Source of the DNA: Deinococcus sp. Arct2-2
GTDB taxonomy: Bacteria > Deinococcota > Deinococci > Deinococcales > Deinococcaceae
DNA: 64,000 nucleotides
Reading direction: 5' to 3'
NCBI RefSeq assembly: GCF_004801315.1
Contig: NZ_SSNW01000017.1
Coordinates: 1-64,000 of the forward strand
The position numbers and the translations under genes were made by a program. Below the pieces are notes generated by a model, which worked only from the letters and a program-made list of their open reading frames with translations, searched no databases and had not been told where the DNA came from. Positions 8,360 through 16,413 of this stretch are shown one piece after another (the stretch's first letter is position 1; each line of letters opens with the position of its first letter).

Positions 8360-10669
8360 ATGACTGAACCCTTTGCTCCCGAACCGCCAATCCCTATGCC
8401 TGCCCGCTCGCGCGGCTTCCTCGCAGACTTCCGCGCCCTCACGCCTACCGAGCGGGGGCTGTGGCGAATGCCGCTGATGTGGGCGGCAGCGCTGGCGATT
8501 CTGGTGATCCCGGTGGTGTACGTGGCGCTGTATTTGGGCAGTGTGTGGGATCCGTATGGCAACTTGCCGCAGTTGCCTGTGGCCCTCGTGAACACCGATA
8601 CCGGAGCCACCACACGCGGCGAACAGGTGAATTTGGGGCGCGATCTGGTGATCAAGTTGCGTGAAGACCCGCCCGTCAAATTCGTGTCTTTTCCCAATGA
8701 GGCGGCGGCTCAGGCAGCGGTGCGGCGCGGCGAGGTCTATTTTGCCCTGACCATTCCGGCCAACTTTTCGGCGCAGGCAGTCACGGGCGACAGCCGCTCT
8801 CACGGTCTGCTGCACCTCTACAGCGCCCCCGGCCTCAGCTACTTTGCCAGTCGGGTGGGCGCCAATCTGACCGAGCGCCTGACCACCGACCTGAATTCCG
8901 AACTGGGCAGCCGCCGCTGGGAAGTGGTGCAGGCTAGCCTCAGTGACGTACAGCAGGGCTTCCGCGACCTGAAAGCTGCCACCGGAAAACTGCGTGACGG
9001 CGCGAGCACGCTGGCAGAAGGCACGGCCAAACTGAACACCGGGGCCGCCGATCTGTCGGCAGGTGCGGGCAAACTGGCCGATGGAAGCACCAAACTGGCC
9101 GCCGGAGCAACCGATTTGTCGGGCGGCGTCGGGACGCTCACGGGCGGCGTGGGAAAATTGTCGGGCGGCCTGAAGCAGCTAGAGGCAGCGGCCCCCGGAG
9201 AGGCCCAACTTGCACCCTTGCAAACGGGGGCTAAGGCGTTGGCAAGCAGCGTCACTGAACTCTCCAGCGGTCTGAACACCTTGCAGGACGGCGCGAATCA
9301 GGTGGCTGCCGGAGCCTCGCGCTTACAGGCGGGCAGTAAACAGGCCAACGCCGGAGCAGGCCAGTTGGCCGCCCAGTTGCCGGGCCTCGCCAGCGGCCTC
9401 ACCACGTTGCAGGGCGGGGCGGGCAAGGTGGCGGGCGGCGCGGGCCAACTCGCGGCGGGAGCAGCAGGAACGCCTCTGGCCTCCGGGGCGGCGGGCTTGC
9501 AGACCGGGGTTGCACAACTGGGAACAGGATTGACACAGGCCCAAGCGGGCGCACAGAAAGCCGCCACCGGAGCCGCTGCACTCGCCAAAGGCACGGCGGC
9601 AGTGGCTCAGGGCGCGGGCAGCCTGAGCGTAGGTGCGGGGCAAGTCTCGGCGGGCCTGACCAAAGCGGCGGGCGGCGCGGGCCAACTGGCTACTGGGGCC
9701 AGCAAGCTTCAGGGCGGCGTGGATACGGTGGTAGCAGGCAACCTGAAACTCAAAGCCGTACTCGGCACGGCCACCGCCAGCCTGCCCAAACAGGCCGATT
9801 TAGACACCCTCAAAAGCGGCGCGTCTACGTTGGCCGCCCGCAGCGATGACTTGGCAACGGGGGCAGCGACTCTCGTTACAGGGGCACAAAAACTTGCCAG
9901 TGGCGCGGCCCGCGTTCAGGACGGCTCCGAGCAATTGCGCGACGGCCTGACTACCCTGTACGCCAAGATTCCCGATCAGACTGAACAATTGGGCGGCGAC
10001 CCGGCGGGCCTGTCTCAAAGCGTACAAACCGTGACCCGTGAATTCGCGCCTGTGGGCAGTAACGGCGCAGCCTTCGCTCCCTACTTCATGGCGCTGGCCC
10101 TCTGGGTGGGCTGCACGCTGACCACCTTCATCTTCCCCTACCTCCTTATTCCAGAAAGCGCTCGCACCTCTTCTCAGGCCGCCCGCGTGCTGCGAAAACT
10201 GGCTGTGCCTGCCGTGCTGGTGCTGGGGCAAGCTGCATTGGTGCTGCTGGGCGTCGACCTGTTGGGCGTCAAGTTCCAGAATCCCGGTCTGGTGATCCTG
10301 ACCACGTTGGCGGCCAGCCTCACCTTCGTGGTGCTGATCTTGGCCCTGAATTTGCTACTGGGCGCAGCAGGGCGCTTGCTGGCGTTGGTGCTGCTGGTGC
10401 TGCAACTCGCGGCGTCGGGCGGCAGCTATCCGGTAGAACTCAGCCCCGGCGTGTTTCAAGCCATTCACAGCTTTATTCCCGTCACCGACGTAATCAATGC
10501 CCTGCGCTACGCCATGTTCGGCGCGTATGAAGGCCAGTACGCCACGTTCATGCTCCGAATGGGCCTCATTGCGGTGGTGAGCCTCATGGTTGCCCTGCTC
10601 AGCCGCCGCCGTTGGCAGTATGCTCCAGACCGTTTGTTCCGTTCGCCTCTCATTACCGACGTAGGCTGA
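8360..10669 (+). CDS. YhgE/Pip-family multi-pass membrane protein (ABC-2-type exporter-like)
   Basis: The protein has about 769 residues from the ATG at 8360. One transmembrane helix (about residues 38-60) is followed by a long extracytoplasmic region. This includes a heptad-like array of LAxGAxxLxxGAxxL repeats (about residues 215-535), typical of YhgE/Pip and phage-infection-protein families. The C-terminus has about five transmembrane helices similar to ABC-2 transporters. Family members are linked to phage reception, secretion or lipid/drug export; the substrate is unknown here. It is probably controlled by the divergent TetR gene. A strong hairpin follows the stop codon. Confidence 0.85.
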   Translation: MTEPFAPEPPIPMPARSRGFLADFRALTPTERGLWRMPLMWAAALAILVIPVVYVALYLGSVWDPYGNLPQLPVALVNTDTGATTRGEQVNLGRDLVIKLREDPPVKFVSFPNEAAAQAAVRRGEVYFALTIPANFSAQAVTGDSRSHGLLHLYSAPGLSYFASRVGANLTERLTTDLNSELGSRRWEVVQASLSDVQQGFRDLKAATGKLRDGASTLAEGTAKLNTGAADLSAGAGKLADGSTKLAAGATDLSGGVGTLTGGVGKLSGGLKQLEAAAPGEAQLAPLQTGAKALASSVTELSSGLNTLQDGANQVAAGASRLQAGSKQANAGAGQLAAQLPGLASGLTTLQGGAGKVAGGAGQLAAGAAGTPLASGAAGLQTGVAQLGTGLTQAQAGAQKAATGAAALAKGTAAVAQGAGSLSVGAGQVSAGLTKAAGGAGQLATGASKLQGGVDTVVAGNLKLKAVLGTATASLPKQADLDTLKSGASTLAARSDDLATGAATLVTGAQKLASGAARVQDGSEQLRDGLTTLYAKIPDQTEQLGGDPAGLSQSVQTVTREFAPVGSNGAAFAPYFMALALWVGCTLTTFIFPYLLIPESARTSSQAARVLRKLAVPAVLVLGQAALVLLGVDLLGVKFQNPGLVILTTLAASLTFVVLILALNLLLGAAGRLLALVLLVLQLAASGGSYPVELSPGVFQAIHSFIPVTDVINALRYAMFGAYEGQYATFMLRMGLIAVVSLMVALLSRRRWQYAPDRLFRSPLITDVG

Positions 10670-10684
10670 ACAAGTTCAAACAAG

Positions 10685-10713
10685 CGCGTTCCAGCGGAGT
10701 AGGCTGGAACGCG
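10685..10713 (+). terminator. Intrinsic terminator after the YhgE-type gene
   Basis: Perfect 11-bp arms CGCGTTCCAGC and GCTGGAACGCG with a 7-base loop, followed by ATTTCTG. It lies 15 bases after the stop codon. Confidence 0.7.
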
Positions 10714-10736
10714 ATTTCTGTGTAAATCTCTTTAGA

Positions 10737-12061
10737 ACAATGGTTCGGACAGTTTTAGGCAGCTTTGAGGCCGAAATCCAGCGGCCTGGAGGGAAGCGAA
10801 TCTAATTCCTCAAAGCGAGCTTCGAGACCCAGATTGGACAAAATGACTTGGGCCAGCAGGGCGTTATACGCCCTGCGCTTCATGTCCTCCAGACTAAACA
10901 CGAGGCCCTGTCCCCCTCCAGCAGCTTGCAAAGCTTCCAGGCGCGCCAAGTTCAAAGCCAGCATGACCATGTTCCAGTGGGCTTCGATGCCCTGTTGTGA
11001 CCGAACTTGGACATCCTGGCTGCCAAGGAACTGCTTCTCGTCCCGAAAGACCAGTTCGATCTCAAAACGGCTCTGGTACAGGGCCACGACTTCATGGGCT
11101 GGCATGGTCACGGCGGTGCTGAACAGCACCGCATACCCAGTCACTGTCTCCGTGGGATCCAACTGCTGAATGACGACCACACGCAGTTTCCGTTTCCAGT
11201 GGCATCCCCAGACGACTTGGGTCAGGAGCCGTTGGGTGGGCGTCTCACAGACCACCTCAAATCGCCTCAGATCGTGGAAGTCGACCTTCCCGTCAAACGT
11301 TTTCTTTCGTCCTTGACGCTTGACGTGTTCACCGGCGTACAGGTACTTGAGATTGGCATTCCGTGGGAGTTTTGAGACTAACGGGAAACCGTGACCTGTC
11401 ACGGTTTCCACAACGGAGATGTTGGCATAGTCGCCATCGGCGACGATGGCCGCGAGCTCGATCTGAGGATGGGCTCGAAGATCCAGCAGGACCTCCTCCA
11501 ATTGATCGGTGATCTGTTCCATCCGTCCAGGTGCTTCAGGATCCGTGCGGGTTTGACGGGCATGAATGGGAAAGATTTGCCGGTGTTGGACTTCAATCAG
11601 TGCACAACAGGAGTGCTCAATGCCTCGTTCTACGCGTGTTGCACACCCATTCCAGAATGAGCCGAGGTTGGCGGTCTTCTTCCCAGACTTCCGGTGGAAG
11701 GAAGCATCAATGGCCAGGATGCAGAGCGGACTGATCAGTCCGCTCTGCATCGCGGTGGTCACCGCGGCCATCTGGAGCGACCACCAGGGCACAGCGCCCT
11801 CATCGTCTCGGTGCAACCAGCGCCGAATGGTGCGGTCCGAGCAGGACGCGTAGCGGGAAAGATTCAAAGCATTCAGCCGTCCCGGAACCGCCAGGAAAAC
11901 GCTCAGGACGACGGCGAGAAAATTCCGCTGCGTCTTACGCAGCTCAACTGCCTGCAGGACGTGCTGTAAGATGCCGACCAGACCCACTGGAAATTGCGTA
12001 TTCACAGACCCATTTTCGGTGGGTCGTCCCCACGCACCTCAAAAACTGTCCGAACCATTGT
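10737..12061 (-). mobile_element. IS4-family insertion sequence, intact
   Basis: The ends are near-perfect 20-bp inverted repeats reading ACAATGGTTCGGACAGTTTT inward on the left and the reverse complement on the right. They enclose one full-length transposase gene on the minus strand. Total length is about 1,325 bp. The bases just outside (CTCTTTAGA on the left, CTAAGAGG on the right) do not give a convincing direct target duplication. It sits between the chromosome and the left end of Tn7-like element 1. Confidence 0.9.
10755..12005 (-). CDS. IS4-family DDE transposase
   Basis: The protein has 416 residues and fills the IS. Catalytic landmarks of the IS4 superfamily are visible: Asp in LAIDASFHRKSGKKT (about residue 120), Asp in AAIVADGDYAN, and the diagnostic Y-(2)-R-(3)-E-(6)-K signature in YQSRFEIELVFRDEK with the catalytic Glu. 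The N-terminal part carries a helix-turn-helix-like segment (RYASCSDRTIRRWLHRDD). Length and frame are intact, so the element may be active. Confidence 0.92.
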   Translation of the reverse strand: MNTQFPVGLVGILQHVLQAVELRKTQRNFLAVVLSVFLAVPGRLNALNLSRYASCSDRTIRRWLHRDDEGAVPWWSLQMAAVTTAMQSGLISPLCILAIDASFHRKSGKKTANLGSFWNGCATRVERGIEHSCCALIEVQHRQIFPIHARQTRTDPEAPGRMEQITDQLEEVLLDLRAHPQIELAAIVADGDYANISVVETVTGHGFPLVSKLPRNANLKYLYAGEHVKRQGRKKTFDGKVDFHDLRRFEVVCETPTQRLLTQVVWGCHWKRKLRVVVIQQLDPTETVTGYAVLFSTAVTMPAHEVVALYQSRFEIELVFRDEKQFLGSQDVQVRSQQGIEAHWNMVMLALNLARLEALQAAGGGQGLVFSLEDMKRRAYNALLAQVILSNLGLEARFEELDSLPSRPLDFGLKAA

Positions 12062-12258
12062 CTAAGAGGGGTTGGGAGGCTGGTTTTCTTGTGTTCGGAG
12101 GGTGGATTGTTGCGCTCATCATGTCGTTGCAGGCGAAAACACCATCAGGAGAATGATCAATCCACAAATAATTCGTGCTGGAGAGCGCTAACGCTCTCCA
12201 ACACGACGGACGACATATTCAGTTAGAAAACGACAGTTTCACCAGAATTTGACAAGAT
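12062..12258. other. Non-coding segment between the IS and Tn7-like element 1
   Basis: No gene is seen. A perfect 8-bp hairpin (GGAGAGCG, CTAA, CGCTCTCC, 12180-12199) is the only structure. This short piece should be chromosome or remnant left of element 1, but no copy of the pilC attachment region or matching target duplication was found in it. Confidence 0.5.
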
Positions 12259-12365
12259 TGTCCGTTGCCATTTGATTTGTCCACTGGCGTGCGATGAACA
12301 TGGACTCAAGCGGGTGTGGACAAATAGGGTTTGGCTTGCCTGCGCCATATACATTGTCCACTTCC
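12259..12365. repeat. Left-end TnsB-type binding-site array of element 1
   Basis: The TGTCC/GGACA core occurs at 12259, 12279, 12317 (opposite orientation) and 12354, each in an AT-rich context (GATTTGTCCACT, GTGGACAAAT, ATTGTCCACTTCC). The same core repeats at the other end of the element. Tn7-family ends carry several such transposase-binding repeats. Beyond the array, 12366-12556 has no gene I can support. Confidence 0.7.
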
Positions 12366-12556
12366 ATTTCTCTTCATGAGGACGGGTATGCGCGCACCAT
12401 ACGTCTGCATAGGGTGTTCTCAGGGGCAGAGCGCGACTACTTTAACTTGCAAATGCCGAGTTGGAAGTTTTCCAGGGTGAGCAAGCTGGAGTACACCTTT
12501 TGTATCAAAGGATTCAGATGGATACAGAAGGACGAATGTTTTGCTCTCTTCTGTGT

Positions 12557-12874
12557 TCAGCTCGCGTTGAAATGCCAGTTCAGCATGAACCGGGCACGGA
12601 CCTGCATCCGGCGTTCCAGCGCGTCAATAAATCGTGGAGCAAGCCAACGGCCAAGGAGTTCGCGATTGACCCCTTCATGAATGTCCACACCACGGCCGAA
12701 ATATTCGCGAGAAGAGCCGTAATAGCCGTTGGCATCAAGAAAAGCGTTTTTTGCCTCTTCGTTGTTATGGGCGTTGAGAACCAGCACGGCCACTGTGACG
12801 CCTTCGCCGGTCGCGAAATAGTCCATAGACACCGTGAAGGGTTGCAATGGACGTATGAGGATGGGTTCCGTCAT
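12557..12874 (-). CDS. Uncharacterised ~105-residue protein of the transposon-linked FATGEG family
   Basis: The protein has 105 residues from the ATG at 12874, which has a strong Shine-Dalgarno (GGAGG, 5 bases). The core FTVSMDYFATGEGVTVAVLVL, then an acidic helix (NNEEAKNAF), and the later GVNRELLGRW are shared with the proteins at 33815-34114 and, more loosely, 34123-34443 and 33588-33818 in element 2. It looks like a small alpha/beta domain without catalytic signature. It is the last gene of the operon headed by the LexA-like gene. Recurrence beside a repressor in two separate Tn7-like elements suggests a role in transposon control or damage response. Function unknown. Confidence 0.75.
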   Translation of the reverse strand: MTEPILIRPLQPFTVSMDYFATGEGVTVAVLVLNAHNNEEAKNAFLDANGYYGSSREYFGRGVDIHEGVNRELLGRWLAPRFIDALERRMQVRARFMLNWHFNAS

Positions 12875-12911
12875 TAGGGCCTCCTGTACAGCGGGAAACA
12901 GGTCGCGTGAT

Positions 12912-13544
12912 CTACCTGGCAGCTTCGGCGCGGGCGAGGGCCCAGAGGGGCGCTTCAATCAGGTCGAGGCGTCCGGACGTCAGGCACGACATGATGGTGT
13001 GCAGGTGGCGTTCTTGGGGGTGCCGGTACGCGGCGTAGGCCCAGGGACGCCGCAAAAGTCCCACCTGCAATTCCGGAGCCAAGTGGTGCTGGAGGAAGAG
13101 CCCGATGTCATGTAGGCGGTGCAACATGACAGGCTCAGGGACGGGAAAGGCCATCAGCACGAGATCCAACTGCCCCTCAGGCAGCCCGAACATCCGCATG
13201 ATCTGAACCCGCGTGGGCTGTGTGCGGAGGGCGGCCCCAGGTGTGGCGTGTCGCAGGAGGGGCAGCAGAGGCCGGAACCGCTCAGCGGTGGGCACGGTAC
13301 CGAGATGGGTTAGCCACTGGGGATGACGCCGAGAAGTCAGCATCGTCAGGGGCAGAGTAAATCCACCAGGCCAACGTAGGGCGAGTCCCTGCTCGACAAT
13401 TTTCACCCGGTTAAAGACCCGCAGGATGTTCAGGGGCAGCATGCTGTTGGAACCCTGCAAGGGGCGCAGTCGAAGGTGAAAGGTCTCGTCGCCGACCGTC
13501 ACCCAGAAATGGTTTTCGCTGTCGGGGAGAACCTCGGTAATCAT
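12912..13544 (-). CDS. Uncharacterised 210-residue protein
   Basis: The ATG at 13544 overlaps the stop of the preceding 76-residue gene (ATGA), implying translational coupling. The N-terminal 60 residues form beta-rich sequence (FWVTVGDETFHLRLRPLQG). The rest is mixed, with a Leu-rich end that includes FGLPEGQLDLVLMAFPVPEP. No recognised domain and no clear counterpart in element 2. It is part of the repressor operon of element 1. Confidence 0.65.
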   Translation of the reverse strand: MITEVLPDSENHFWVTVGDETFHLRLRPLQGSNSMLPLNILRVFNRVKIVEQGLALRWPGGFTLPLTMLTSRRHPQWLTHLGTVPTAERFRPLLPLLRHATPGAALRTQPTRVQIMRMFGLPEGQLDLVLMAFPVPEPVMLHRLHDIGLFLQHHLAPELQVGLLRRPWAYAAYRHPQERHLHTIMSCLTSGRLDLIEAPLWALARAEAAR

Positions 13545-13771
13545 GAGGTCACCAGCCGGTCAAACACGTCCACCAGGTGGCGATGGATGTCTGAAGCCGA
13601 GAGCTGCCACGGCCCGGTGAGCAGGTACGTGATGGGACGCCCCGGTTCACCCTCTGACAGGGTTACCACAAGCGTACAGGGGCCGCAGCGCTCCTGAAGC
13701 AGTCGGTCAAGTCGGAGCCGGGTGTCCAGAGCGAGGGGCGTGGGCGCGTACAGGGTGAGTGTCGGGCGCAT
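13541..13771 (-). CDS. Small uncharacterised protein (76 residues)
   Basis: The start ATG at 13771 is preceded by AAAGGAG at good spacing, lying in the tail of the LexA-like gene. It has one CxxC-like pair (CGPC) near residue 30 and a C-terminal helix. It is coupled by ATGA overlap to the next gene. The domain is not recognised. Confidence 0.65.
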   Translation of the reverse strand: MRPTLTLYAPTPLALDTRLRLDRLLQERCGPCTLVVTLSEGEPGRPITYLLTGPWQLSASDIHRHLVDVFDRLVTS

Positions 13772-13781
13772 GCATTCTCCT

Positions 13782-14438
13782 TTAGCGGGCTTGCCGACTC
13801 CGGCCAGTGCCGATGTGGCCGACCAAACAGCCCTGGATGAGGACGTCCTGGGTGGGAAAGGTCATGGGGGCATAGTCGGGGTTCTCGCTCAGGAGCGTGA
13901 CCGTACCGTTATTGCGGTGCCAGCGCTTCAGTGTGGCCGTGTTGTCACCAGGGACAGCCACCAGGGCGATCTCACCTGCCAGCGGTTCGGTTTGCATAGG
14001 ACGGATGACCACAAAATCGCCAGGGTAAATCCCGACGCCGAGCATGGATTCCCCGCGCACCCTCAACAGGAAGTCTCCTTCGTGAATATCGAGAACGTCC
14101 TGTAATCGGGTGGCGTAGCCTTCAATGTGTTCGTCCGCGTAGCCAGGTTGTCCAGCAGCCACGTCCCCGATGATGGGGAGCGAGAGAGTCACGCGGGAAT
14201 GCCCGAGCAGGGCAAATCCTTTGTCGGTGGCGCGGACGATGGCGGTGTGACGCTCCGCCGCTTTGTACTCGATGAGGGCGTGATCTTGGAGGGCCTTGAG
14301 GTAAATGCGGACGTTTTGGCGAGGCATGCTCATCGCGTCGGCGAGGAGCCGGGTCGTGACCGCTTCGCCTTTCAGGTCGAGGCGAATCACTTCTTTAAGG
14401 ACATCAAGTTGTCTCGAGGTAAGTTGTTCTAAAGTCAT
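13782..14438 (-). CDS. LexA-like self-cleaving repressor (S24 family) of element 1
   Basis: The protein has 218 residues from the ATG at 14438. Residues 1-75 are a winged-helix/marR-like DNA-binding region (TSRQLDVLKEVIRL, MPRQNVRIYLKAL). The C-terminal half is an S24 peptidase like LexA: cleavage site Ala95-Gly96 in GDVAAGQPG, nucleophile Ser131 in RVRGESMLG, and general base Lys171 in NTATLKRW. Family members cleave themselves when RecA is activated by DNA damage, so this should be a damage-released repressor. An 18-bp palindrome abuts its start codon and a second copy lies at the tnsA promoter, arguing that it controls itself and transposition. It heads an operon of small genes. Confidence 0.88.
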   Translation of the reverse strand: MTLEQLTSRQLDVLKEVIRLDLKGEAVTTRLLADAMSMPRQNVRIYLKALQDHALIEYKAAERHTAIVRATDKGFALLGHSRVTLSLPIIGDVAAGQPGYADEHIEGYATRLQDVLDIHEGDFLLRVRGESMLGVGIYPGDFVVIRPMQTEPLAGEIALVAVPGDNTATLKRWHRNNGTVTLLSENPDYAPMTFPTQDVLIQGCLVGHIGTGRSRQAR

Positions 14439-14455
14439 TGTGTCACCTGACACAA
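14438..14455. promoter_or_regulatory. Operator palindrome abutting the LexA-like start codon (element 1)
   Basis: TTGTGTCA-CC-TGACACAA has perfect 8-bp arms and touches the ATG (its first base pair is part of the codon). The same palindrome with AG in the centre lies at 20422-20439 upstream of tnsA. The site leaves no room for a normal Shine-Dalgarno, so translation is probably leaderless or coupled; a repressor bound here would cover the transcript start. Confidence 0.8.
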
Positions 14456-14532
14456 CTGTGAAGCAATGGAGGGCAGAATGCAAGGGCTTACGAAGTTTAG
14501 AAAGCATGGAACACAATGTTCCGCAGGAGTGC

Positions 14533-16413
14533 TCACGGCTGTTGCTCCTCCCTGGGGATACTTAGGGGATTCTCCTGCGCCCCAAACGCGATCTCTGCGG
14601 CTAGAAGCTGATCTGCGGTGAGGGTCAGTGACAGGGTTCGAATCAACGGCAGAAGCTGTACCAGATGGTCGCGATTGAAGCGGTAGAAGACCTCCAGCGA
14701 GTTCTCGTACGCCGGGTAGGCAAGGCGCTGGAAGACGGGTGCGCGGCGCGGGTGGCCGGCGGTAAGCAACGCCCAGGCATGCGCGGCTGCCCATCGATTC
14801 TTGCCGCCGGGTTTCCCGGGATGAAGCTCTAGGGCACGCATGTCGAGCTGCCAGTCATCAAATGGGAAGTCCATGAGGTCGGCGTATCGCTGCCGCCGTC
14901 TTCCAAAGTCGAACGGACGCCCCACGCTCTCCAAGGTCGCGGCGGTGGCGTGCAGGCGGGTGAGGTACGTCTCATACTGCCCGAGGCTGTTGAGCACCCC
15001 GATGGCCTTATTGGCGCTGCCTCTCGCTTGCCCGGGGAGAAAACCGAGTTCATTGGCGGCTTCGATCCAGCCAAAGTCGCCGCACAACCGCACGAGGTCC
15101 ATGGCAACGAAAGAGCGTAGGTGTCGCTCCCCCATGCCACTCTCCCCGAAGAACCCAGCAAAGTTGGTGCGGTAGGTCTCCTCCCACAGCAGTTGCGGCA
15201 CGTGTTCGGGGCGGTACCTGTAAGGCCGGTCAGGATGATGACTGTGCGGGCTGGTGTACCCTGCACGCCGCCGCGGTGAGGCCGTGGGCATTAAGGCGGT
15301 GTCGAAAGCGCGTAGCACTGGCCCCTCAAACTTGAAGTAATGGCCCAGTGTCCGAAAGTGCAGCCGTTTGAACCGGCGGGCCTGATTCAAGAGAGGTTCA
15401 AGCGTTTCGGTCAGGGCGATCTCGTCAGGCTGTGCGAGTAGCTCTACTGCTTTGGGTAGGAAGGCGCACATCCACTCCGGTGTGCGGTAGGCCGTTGTGG
15501 CCCGTTGCCGGCGTATGCTTCCTTCATCGTCTGCGCTGCCCCGCTCGGTGACATGCTGCCCTGCCGTTTCCAGTACGCGGGGGGGAAGACCCGGGCCGAG
15601 ATCCTCCGGATCCGCTGCGTAGTCCAGCAGGGAGAGGACACTCCGGAGATGGCCGAAGTAGCTCACGCTGCTCACCCGTTCCCCACAGACGGTGCCTTCG
15701 CCCCGTTCCAAAACCTCTTCCAAGAGGCCCTGCGTGGCGAGCACCCGGGGGTAACCAGACACGTCGTAAGCAGTGACCTCAGCCAGTGGCTGGCCGCAGG
15801 AGCGTGCGTTGCGTCCGCTGTCGCCTTCTCCACGGGGAGGTGGATTGCGGCAGCAGGAGGGATCAGGGACGTTAGCTGGGTAGGTGGGCATTCCGCCGCG
15901 ACTCTTCAAAAAGTTTCCGAATGGCCGGGCGCACTGTGGGCAGAGGTGCTGCAGGAGCACCTGATGGGTCGAGCACAGGAACAGCCACGGCAGACGGTGG
16001 GCGAGCCGGAAATAGGGGTCTTCTGCCATGCAGCAGGGACAGAGGCGGGTGGTGGTGAAGAGATTGGAGTTCGAGCGCACCGCGCCTGCGTACGCTTTGG
16101 GAGTGGTGACGTCCATGGGTTGGAGGCTGAACGCGATCCCGTCATAGTGCGTGAGGAGCATGGCCCGGACGCGTTCCTCGGGAAGCCGCAAGACGAATGC
16201 AAAATCTTGTACCTGTTTGTCCGTGAGGGTGAGTCCATAGCCAATGGGAAGAGCACGAAAGTGATCTTCCTCAATCACACCGGTTCTATAGAGCATGGTG
16301 AGGATGTCCAGCGGCGGGAGATGCTCGGCGGCGAATGTCTCGATGTACGACGTAAAACTCTGCCCTGGTTTTGGCCGGGGAGCGTAATTGAACTGCCGAC
16401 GGCCCGGCGTCAC
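14533..16413 (-). CDS. tnsD: TnsD/TniQ-family target-site selector (element 1)
   Basis: The protein has 626 residues, somewhat longer than Tn7 TnsD (508). The TniQ domain occupies the N-terminal third, with the SFTSYIETFA opening and a zinc-finger cluster (RLCPCCMAEDPYF ... FLCSTHQVLLQHLCPQC, about residues 120-160). The C-terminal half is a helix-rich region with repeated DNA-binding-like segments. TnsD proteins bind the attachment site and recruit TnsC; here the apparent site is the 3' end of pilC. The start GTG overlaps the tnsC stop (GTGA). No tnsE is present in the element. Confidence 0.85.
   Translation of the reverse strand: MTPGRRQFNYAPRPKPGQSFTSYIETFAAEHLPPLDILTMLYRTGVIEEDHFRALPIGYGLTLTDKQVQDFAFVLRLPEERVRAMLLTHYDGIAFSLQPMDVTTPKAYAGAVRSNSNLFTTTRLCPCCMAEDPYFRLAHRLPWLFLCSTHQVLLQHLCPQCARPFGNFLKSRGGMPTYPANVPDPSCCRNPPPRGEGDSGRNARSCGQPLAEVTAYDVSGYPRVLATQGLLEEVLERGEGTVCGERVSSVSYFGHLRSVLSLLDYAADPEDLGPGLPPRVLETAGQHVTERGSADDEGSIRRQRATTAYRTPEWMCAFLPKAVELLAQPDEIALTETLEPLLNQARRFKRLHFRTLGHYFKFEGPVLRAFDTALMPTASPRRRAGYTSPHSHHPDRPYRYRPEHVPQLLWEETYRTNFAGFFGESGMGERHLRSFVAMDLVRLCGDFGWIEAANELGFLPGQARGSANKAIGVLNSLGQYETYLTRLHATAATLESVGRPFDFGRRRQRYADLMDFPFDDWQLDMRALELHPGKPGGKNRWAAAHAWALLTAGHPRRAPVFQRLAYPAYENSLEVFYRFNRDHLVQLLPLIRTLSLTLTADQLLAAEIAFGAQENPLSIPREEQQP

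Noticed and set aside
10728..12070. Target duplication around the IS4-type element
   Set aside because: CTCTTTAGA and CTAAGAGG look inverted rather than directly repeated; no 8-12 bp direct repeat is present.
14438..14455. Calling the palindrome a host RDRM/DdrO site outright
   Set aside because: It has a two-base centre and one changed base per arm relative to the RDRM as I recall it, and it sits beside a dedicated LexA-like gene. Better explained as that protein's operator.
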